Of a stretch of 11,145 nt of DNA, positions 6,986 through 11,145 are shown piece after piece. Source of the DNA: Spirochaetaceae bacterium (GTDB lineage: Bacteria; Spirochaetota; Spirochaetia; Treponematales; Breznakiellaceae). A program made the position numbers and the translations under genes. The notes beneath the pieces are model-generated. The model had not been told where the DNA came from and made no database searches. It saw only the letters and a program-made list of their open reading frames with translations. Each line of letters opens with the position of its first letter. The stretch's first letter is position 1. Where the stretch lies: contig JAISDF010000254.1 of the NCBI GenBank assembly GCA_031265025.1, forward strand, positions 1 through 11,145. Direction: 5' to 3'.

Positions 6986-7840
6986 CTAAAAAAAGAAGAG
7001 GCGGTAGAGGCAGTAGAATACCGGCGCCGCCAGGGCTATGGAATCAATGGAATCAAGGACCCCGCCCCGGCCGGGTATGAGGGTTCCCGAATCCTTGATG
7101 TTGACGCCGCGTTTAAGAACAGATTCGGACAAATCCCCCAAAACGGCGGCCAGCCCCGTACCGAGGCCGAGTATAAATCCCGCGAGAAGGGGGGGCAGCT
7201 TCGCGGAATAAAAGATGCCGGGGAAAAACAGTACCGCGCCGAGGCTTACAAGCAGGGAAGCGATAAAGCCGCCTATAAAGCCCGCGATACTCTTGTTGGG
7301 GCTGGCCGCGACCACTCCCCGGTTCCCCCTGCCCAGAACCATGCCTGACGCCCAGGCCGTCGAATCACCGGCGCACACTATGAGAAGAAATATGAGTATG
7401 ACCTTGGCCGCCTCGGGGAACAGGGCCATGCGTATAATCCAGACAAGAAAAAGTCCGGGGTACACGATGACCGAAAAGCCGCCGGCGATACGCTCAAGGG
7501 CCTTTTCAATATCCTTTTCCCCTGAAAAAACCCGCGAGACAAGAAACCATGCCGCGCCGAAAACAACGGCCGCCAGTATGATTCCCCCGCTCCGGGTGAA
7601 ACTTACCTGTACGGTGGCGGCGGCGGGCCCGAGGGCACCGAAAACAGCGGCCTCAACAGGATAGATGCCGTGGTTTTTCAGCCTGAGCATGGCGGCGTAT
7701 TCCAGGGCGCCGGCCGAGGAAAGCAGGACTACCAGAATATTTAAGGCAAGGTGCTGCTTCTGGGGAAAAAACACGATAAGGCAGACAAGCAGGGGAAGGC
7801 CCACAAAAAAGATGAGCAGCCGTTGTCCAAGTTTTTTCAT
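6986..7840 (-). CDS. cdsA: Phosphatidate cytidylyltransferase (CDP-diglyceride synthase)
   Basis: Makes CDP-diacylglycerol from CTP and phosphatidic acid, the branch point of phospholipid synthesis, in the cytoplasmic membrane. The 284 residues are strongly hydrophobic with roughly eight membrane segments (for example 8-25, 31-50, 87-104, 122-141, 185-208, 217-235). Family motifs are AGDSTAWASG (157-166), SPNKSIAGFIGG (180-191) and the C-terminal signature starting S240, with KR (243-244), KD (249-250) and D263/D266. Two signature positions differ from the published pattern: the histidine before GG is R258 and the arginine after D263 is S264. The ATG at 7840 overlaps the uppS stop as ATGA, with GGAG at 7851-7848, seven bases upstream, so the two genes are tightly coupled. 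The next gene, dxr, starts seven bases on. Identification is firm; the altered signature may be lineage-typical. Confidence 0.94.
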   Translation of the reverse strand: MKKLGQRLLIFFVGLPLLVCLIVFFPQKQHLALNILVVLLSSAGALEYAAMLRLKNHGIYPVEAAVFGALGPAAATVQVSFTRSGGIILAAVVFGAAWFLVSRVFSGEKDIEKALERIAGGFSVIVYPGLFLVWIIRMALFPEAAKVILIFLLIVCAGDSTAWASGMVLGRGNRGVVAASPNKSIAGFIGGFIASLLVSLGAVLFFPGIFYSAKLPPLLAGFILGLGTGLAAVLGDLSESVLKRGVNIKDSGTLIPGRGGVLDSIDSIALAAPVFYCLYRLFFF

Positions 7841-8553
7841 TGTTGTACTCCGCCAAAACGCCGGTCCCGGTTCCCGTAGACCCGTACCGCCTCAGCCAAA
7901 TCTTCCGCGGTCCAGTCGGGCCACAGTTTATCCGAAATATAGTATTCCGCATAGGCCGCTTCCCAGATAAGAAAGTTACTGGTCCTGAATTCCCCGGCAG
8001 TGCGGATAATCAGGTCGGGGTCGGGAATATCGGGATTGTCAAGCATGGCGCTGATACAGCCCTCGGTGATTTGTTCCGCCGCCGTATGTTCCTGTGCTAT
8101 GCGTTTTACCGCCCTCACCAGTTCGTTTCTGCCGCCGTAGTTAAGGGCAAGAATCACCTGAAGTCCGGGGAAAGCGGCCGTTTCCGCGCAGACACCGCGT
8201 ATTTCACCGGCTATATCGGGGGGCAGGGTTTCCATGTCCCCGGCGTGGCGTATCCGTATATGGTTTTTCATGAAAAAGGCAAGTTCCGAGCGGAGGTACT
8301 GCTTGACAAGGCCCATGATAAAAGACACTTCTTCGGCGGCGCGCTTCCAGTTTTCGGTGGAAAAAGCATAGAGGGTTAAATACCGTATGCCCATGTCGCT
8401 TGCCGCCTGCACGATGTTTTTTGCCCGCGAAAGCCCCTCAAGGTGGCCCTGTGTGCGCAGTTGGCCGCGCTTTTTCGCCCAGCGGCCGTTTCCGTCCATG
8501 ATGATGCCTATATGGGCAGGGATATTCGCAGCATGTATACGATCAGTATTCAA
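7837..8553 (-). CDS. uppS: Undecaprenyl diphosphate synthase (cis-prenyltransferase)
   Basis: Condenses isopentenyl diphosphate units onto farnesyl diphosphate to make undecaprenyl diphosphate, the lipid carrier for peptidoglycan and surface glycans. At 238 residues it is of normal length. Motifs are HIGIIMDGNGRWA (14-26, catalytic D20), TLYAFSTENWKR (60-71), NYGGRNEL (138-145) and IIRTAGEFRTSNFLIW (182-197, with R184, R190 and S192 for the diphosphate), then AYAEYY with E203. The middle of the last block reads EFRTSNF where most family members have EQRLSNF. The start is TTG at 8553; no ATG or GTG lies between it and the conserved core, and AAAGGA (8564-8559) stands five bases upstream. It lies 13 bases after frr and overlaps cdsA by four bases. 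Its isoprenoid substrate comes from the MEP pathway, whose dxr gene is in the same train. Confidence 0.95.
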   Translation of the reverse strand: MNTDRIHAANIPAHIGIIMDGNGRWAKKRGQLRTQGHLEGLSRAKNIVQAASDMGIRYLTLYAFSTENWKRAAEEVSFIMGLVKQYLRSELAFFMKNHIRIRHAGDMETLPPDIAGEIRGVCAETAAFPGLQVILALNYGGRNELVRAVKRIAQEHTAAEQITEGCISAMLDNPDIPDPDLIIRTAGEFRTSNFLIWEAAYAEYYISDKLWPDWTAEDLAEAVRVYGNRDRRFGGVQQ

Positions 8554-8558
8554 ATCAA

Positions 8559-8564
8559 TCCTTT
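8559..8564 (-). promoter_or_regulatory. Ribosome binding site for the TTG start of uppS
   Basis: AAAGGA on the minus strand lies five bases before TTG 8553. An in-frame TAA lies 8 codons further upstream with no ATG or GTG in between, so this site and the TTG decide the start. Confidence 0.65.
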
Positions 8565-8566
8565 GG

Positions 8567-9121
8567 TCAGACTTCCATTATTTCTTTCTCTTTTTCTTCA
8601 AGAACCTGGTTAATTTGGGTGATATAACTGTCGGTAAGTTTCTGAAGCTCTTCGGTGTTTTTGCTTTCCTCGTCTTCGGTAAGCGTACCGTCCTTGAGAA
8701 GTTTTTTAAGCTCGTCATTACCGTCCCGGCGTATGTTCCTCACGGCGACCCGGCTCTGTTCCGCCTGGCCTTTGGCGACTTTGGCCAGTTCCCTGCGCCT
8801 TTCCTCGGTAAGGGGAGGAATGGATATCCGTATGAGTTTGCCGTCATTGGAAGGGTTAAGGGAAAGTTCCGAACTCCGTATGGCCTTCTCAATATCGCCT
8901 ATGACGCCCTTGTCCCAGGGCTGTATGACGATAAGCCTCGCTTCGGGGATGGATATATTGGCGACCTGGTTAAGGGGCGATTTATCGCCGTAACAGTCAA
9001 CCTTTATCTTGTCGAACAGGGAGGCCGAAGCCCTGCCCGTCCTCAGGGCGGCAAAGCCCTCCCTGAGGTTCGCCACGGTTTTTTTCATCCTTTCCCCGGA
9101 CGCTGAAATGACGCTGTGCAT
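8567..9121 (-). CDS. frr: Ribosome recycling factor
   Basis: Splits the post-termination ribosome together with EF-G, freeing it for another round; cytosolic. The 184 residues match the family length (about 185). The three-helix bundle sequence is recognisable: LREGFAALRTGRASASLFD (19-37), SPLNQVANISIPEARLIVI (48-66), QPWDKGVIGDIEKAI (67-81), SNDGKLIRISIPPLTEERR (91-109) and the C-terminal helix with NIRRDGNDELKKL (133-145) and EDEESK. The ATG at 9121 has GGGAG seven bases upstream; this site is part of TAAGGGAG, which begins with the tsf stop codon. The gap to tsf is 12 bases and to uppS 13 bases. In many bacteria pyrH separates tsf and frr, but here nothing does. No anomaly in the protein. 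Confidence 0.97.
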   Translation of the reverse strand: MHSVISASGERMKKTVANLREGFAALRTGRASASLFDKIKVDCYGDKSPLNQVANISIPEARLIVIQPWDKGVIGDIEKAIRSSELSLNPSNDGKLIRISIPPLTEERRRELAKVAKGQAEQSRVAVRNIRRDGNDELKKLLKDGTLTEDEESKNTEELQKLTDSYITQINQVLEEKEKEIMEV

Positions 9122-9133
9122 TTCCGTACTCCC

Positions 9134-10009
9134 TTAATTTCCGACTTTGAAATACGCGAATTCCTTGACCGTGATGACGGCGCCCGCCTGTTTGCCCAGG
9201 GCTTCAAGGGCCTTGCCCACCGGAATTTTTTCGTCTTTTACATAACCCTGCTCAAGGAGGCAGATGTCCGAGAGGTATTTGTTGATCTTGCCCTTGAGTA
9301 TGCCGTCGATGACATTCGCGGGCTTGGCCTTGAGCTTTTCGTCCTGTTCCATCTGCTTGCGGAATATGTCTTCCTGTTCCTTTAGGTACGCGGGATCTAT
9401 GCTGCTGCGGTCCAGGGCCATGGGATTAAAGGCGGCAATATGAAGGGCCAGGGTAAAGATGAATTCCTTTACCTCGTCCTTCTGAAATACCTCGGGTTTG
9501 TCCGAGGCGGCCTTGACCACCACGCCTATATTGCCGTCGCCGTGTATATACTGGGAGAGATACTCATTGGAAGCGGCCTTGAGCACTTTGACCCGCTTGA
9601 GGCTCATGTTTTCCCGTATCTTGACGGCAAGGGCGGTAACCATGTCGTTAAGAGCGCCGAAAACCTTTCCGTCCCTGGAAAGGTCGCTTTCGGCATAACC
9701 CTTCTCAAGAACCGTGTCGGCGATAACGCCGCCGAGCGTGATAAACTCGGGATTCCGCGCGACAAAGTCGGTTTCAGAGGCAAGCTCAACCAGCACGGAA
9801 ACACCGTCCTTTGTCTTTACAAAAACCTTGCCCTCATTGGTCGCCCGGTCGGAGCGTTTTTCTACCGCCGCGAGGCCCTTTTCCTTGAGCAGTTTTTCCG
9901 CCCTGGCGAAATCGCCGTCGCTGGCGCTCAGGGCATTCTTGCATTCCATCATACCCGCCCCGGTTTTTTCCCGGAGGGCCTTTACATCAGACGCGCTTAT
10001 AGTAGCCAT
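9134..10009 (-). CDS. tsf: Translation elongation factor Ts
   Basis: The guanine nucleotide exchange factor that reloads EF-Tu with GTP; cytosolic. The 291 residues are close to the 283 of E. coli. The N-terminal UBA-like domain shows VKALREKTGAGMMECKNAL (9-27), followed by ARAEKLLKEKGLAAVEKR (35-52). The EF-Tu contact motif TDFV is at 80-83 in ASETDFVARN. The core continues with HIAAFNP near 190-196 and a second subdomain, ending with VKEFAYFKVG. ATG 10009 is preceded by AAGGAG about eleven bases upstream, a slightly long spacing. Upstream lies a 126-base gap to rpsB with inverted repeats; downstream, frr starts after 12 bases and borrows the tsf stop codon for its ribosome site. The rpsB-tsf pairing is near universal in bacteria. 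Confidence 0.97.
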   Translation of the reverse strand: MATISASDVKALREKTGAGMMECKNALSASDGDFARAEKLLKEKGLAAVEKRSDRATNEGKVFVKTKDGVSVLVELASETDFVARNPEFITLGGVIADTVLEKGYAESDLSRDGKVFGALNDMVTALAVKIRENMSLKRVKVLKAASNEYLSQYIHGDGNIGVVVKAASDKPEVFQKDEVKEFIFTLALHIAAFNPMALDRSSIDPAYLKEQEDIFRKQMEQDEKLKAKPANVIDGILKGKINKYLSDICLLEQGYVKDEKIPVGKALEALGKQAGAVITVKEFAYFKVGN

Positions 10010-10033
10010 TTATTTGAAAACTCCTTGTTTGGA

Positions 10034-10081
10034 ACAGGCTCCCGCCGGGGTCAAAACCCGCGCTCTTTTGGGAAAGCCTGT
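10034..10081 (-). other. Candidate RNA structure in the rpsB-tsf gap (tsf leader)
   Basis: A seven-base inverted repeat, ACAGGCT at 10034-10040 and AGCCTGT at 10075-10081, encloses 34 bases. CCC (10041-10043) and GGG (10070-10072) can extend it after a small bulge, and inside it GGGT (10048-10051) and ACCC (10056-10059) form a short hairpin with a four-base loop. No T-run follows on either strand, so it is not a standard intrinsic terminator. It could be an attenuator, processing site or leader structure upstream of tsf. Pairing was read by eye only. Confidence 0.4.
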
Positions 10082-10103
10082 CAATTCGTGGTGAAGGCGC
10101 GGT

Positions 10104-10122
10104 AGCGGCGCGACAGCGGCGC
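10104..10122. repeat. Short direct repeat AGCGGCGC x2 in the rpsB-tsf gap
   Basis: AGCGGCGC occurs at 10104-10111 and 10115-10122, eleven bases apart. Right after it, GCGC-AAAA-GCGC (10119-10130, loop of four A) forms a small palindrome just downstream of the rpsB stop. Role unknown; it may only reflect GC-rich sequence. Confidence 0.35.
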
Positions 10123-10135
10123 AAAAGCGCGTATG

Positions 10136-11035
10136 TCAGGCGTCCTCTCCATAGACCTTGTCAACATCCACAGGGAGCGGGTCTTCCTCTTCGGCATCCT
10201 CGCCCTTGACGGCGTCTTCACCGGCCTTGGCCTCTCCCTCGGCGTATTTGGCGATATCGATTTCCTTGTCCTCTTCCCGTACGGAAGCGTCGGTCATGAC
10301 GCCGGCCATATCCTCGTCTTCCTCTCCCAGGGTTTCGATGATCTTGAGCCCCGCCTCGTTGTCGGCCTCGACAACCGCGTTGGCCACAATCTGGGTAAAG
10401 AGGGTGATGGCCCGTATGGCGTCGTCGTTTCCCGGTATGGGGTAATTGATGCCGTCGGGATTACAGTTGGTATCAACAACCGCCACAATGGGAATCCCCA
10501 TGCGCTGGGCTTCGGCTACGGCAATGGCCTCCTTGCGGGTATCAATGATGAAGAGTATGCCGGGGATATCCTTCATTTCCTTGATGCCCCCGAGGTTTTT
10601 CTGCAGCTTGGCTCGTTCCTTGCCGAGAGAAGAAATTTCCTTTTTGGTAAGGTTTTCGAAGGTTCCGTCAACTTCCATCTTTTCGAGCTTCTTCAGGCGG
10701 AGCAGGGATTTTTTTATGGTAACGAAATTGGTAAGCATGCCGCCAAGCCAGCGGTTGTTGACATGGAACATGCCGCAGCGTTCGGCTTCTTTCTGGATAG
10801 CCTGCTGGGCCTGTTTTTTGGTTCCCACAAAAAGCACCGTCTTTCCCGAAGCGACGGTTTTCCGCACCACTTCGTAGGCGTCTTTTATGGCCTGTATGGT
10901 TTTTTGAAGATCAATAATGTGAATCCCATTCCGTTCCGCGAAGATGTATTTCTTCATCCGCGGATCCCAGCGCTTGACCTGGTGTCCGAAATGAACCCCC
11001 GATTCAAGCAGGCTTTTCATCGTAACGACAGCCAA
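10136..11035 (-). CDS. rpsB: 30S ribosomal protein S2 with acidic C-terminal tail
   Basis: S2 is a late-assembling protein of the small subunit that helps anchor S1 or mRNA near the platform. The family core is complete: [14 protein letters not shown] (6-19), [22 protein letters not shown] (22-43, read as [11 protein letters not shown] then GIHIIDL), FVGTKKQAQ (69-77), [12 protein letters not shown] (93-104), [21 protein letters not shown] (188-208, DTNCNP and PGNDDAIR). The start is TTG at 11035, which gives the family N-terminus MAVVTMK; GGAGG (11045-11041) lies five bases upstream, whereas ATG 11020 would be twenty bases away and lose conserved residues. The protein is 299 residues against about 240 in E. 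coli. From 238 to the end 25 of 62 residues are Asp or Glu, an extension of unknown role. It is the first minus-strand gene of the train seen here. Confidence 0.97.
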   Translation of the reverse strand: MAVVTMKSLLESGVHFGHQVKRWDPRMKKYIFAERNGIHIIDLQKTIQAIKDAYEVVRKTVASGKTVLFVGTKKQAQQAIQKEAERCGMFHVNNRWLGGMLTNFVTIKKSLLRLKKLEKMEVDGTFENLTKKEISSLGKERAKLQKNLGGIKEMKDIPGILFIIDTRKEAIAVAEAQRMGIPIVAVVDTNCNPDGINYPIPGNDDAIRAITLFTQIVANAVVEADNEAGLKIIETLGEEDEDMAGVMTDASVREEDKEIDIAKYAEGEAKAGEDAVKGEDAEEEDPLPVDVDKVYGEDA

Positions 11036-11040
11036 AATTT

Positions 11041-11045
11041 CCTCC
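11041..11045 (-). promoter_or_regulatory. Ribosome binding site for the TTG start of rpsB
   Basis: GGAGG on the minus strand lies five bases before TTG 11035 and fixes the start that restores the conserved S2 N-terminus. It is the strongest ribosome site in the window. Confidence 0.75.
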
Positions 11046-11091
11046 GTTGTTCACGAACCCAAAGACACGGCCGGTAACGGCGCGTTTTAAG

Positions 11092-11137
11092 GGGATTCCG
11101 TGAATCCATCCCTGTATCTCACTGCCCCAAAGGGCAG
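11092..11137 (-). other. Two inverted repeats in the rpsB 5' region
   Basis: GGATTC (11093-11098) and GAATCC (11102-11107) form a six-base stem with a three-base loop. Further from the gene, CTGCCC (11122-11127) and GGGCAG (11132-11137) form another six-base stem with a four-base loop. Neither is followed by a T-run within the window on the minus strand, and the + strand continues past the edge after eight bases. They could be rpsB leader structures or the end signal of a neighbour outside the window. No convincing -35/-10 promoter was seen in 11036-11145. Confidence 0.35.
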
Positions 11138-11145
11138 CGGAAATT

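Noticed and set aside
10079..10084. TTGACA on the minus strand as a -35 promoter box before tsf
   Set aside because: No TATAAT-like hexamer occurs 16-18 bases downstream, and the TTGACA is part of the inverted repeat, so chance is likely.
10133..11077. 314-codon open frame on the + strand, antisense to rpsB
   Set aside because: It mirrors rpsB codon for codon and shows no family motif; rpsB on the minus strand is certain.
11122..11137. CTGCCC/GGGCAG stem as an intrinsic terminator
   Set aside because: No T-run follows on the minus strand and the + strand side leaves the window after eight bases, so it cannot be judged.
1..11145. Mobile element, CRISPR, tRNA, phage or defence genes
   Set aside because: No transposase, integrase, repeat array, tRNA-like cloverleaf or defence motif was seen; the genes are conserved housekeeping genes plus three small-family proteins.

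Overview
The window reads as ordinary chromosomal DNA from a spirochaete, most likely a Treponema-type organism (termite-gut or related treponemes are a good guess). The evidence is the gene order rpsB-tsf-frr-uppS-cdsA-dxr-rseP with no pyrH, a replicative helicase followed by a small ComFB-like protein, a secreted beta-propeller protein of a style common in treponemes, and treponeme-like wording in the conserved proteins. The DNA is moderately GC-rich. I saw no mobile element, tRNA, rRNA, CRISPR array or phage gene. The genus is inference from memory of gene order, not a database result.

Layout. The left end (1-1856) is read on the + strand. It holds the Ala/Pro/Glu-rich 3' end of a gene that is probably rplI (ribosomal protein L9), then dnaB, then a 99-residue ComFB-family protein. 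The rest (1853-11035) is one long minus-strand gene train. In transcription order it runs rpsB, tsf, frr, uppS, cdsA, dxr, rseP, a CpXC-type zinc-finger-like protein and a secreted beta-propeller protein. Nearly all junctions are within about 15 bases or overlap, so they look translationally coupled. The one real gap is 126 bases between rpsB and tsf, and it contains inverted repeats. The two gene trains converge at 1853-1856, where both stop codons share one TTAA.

How the genes work together. rpsB, tsf and frr supply the small ribosomal subunit, elongation (EF-Ts) and ribosome recycling. uppS, cdsA, dxr and rseP supply envelope precursors and envelope proteolysis: Dxr starts the MEP isoprenoid pathway, UppS makes undecaprenyl diphosphate for cell-wall carriers, CdsA makes CDP-diacylglycerol for phospholipids, and RseP is a membrane-embedded site-2 protease. 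The last two genes have no established function. They lie directly downstream of rseP, where proteobacteria usually have bamA, so a role in the envelope is a reasonable guess but unproven.

Most worth a second look: the CpXC/beta-propeller pair behind rseP, the ComFB-like protein behind dnaB (a family linked to cyclic-di-GMP binding), the altered CdsA signature, the possible RNA structures before tsf and rpsB, and the low-complexity tails on S2 and the presumed L9. I found no clear case of a wholly new biological system.
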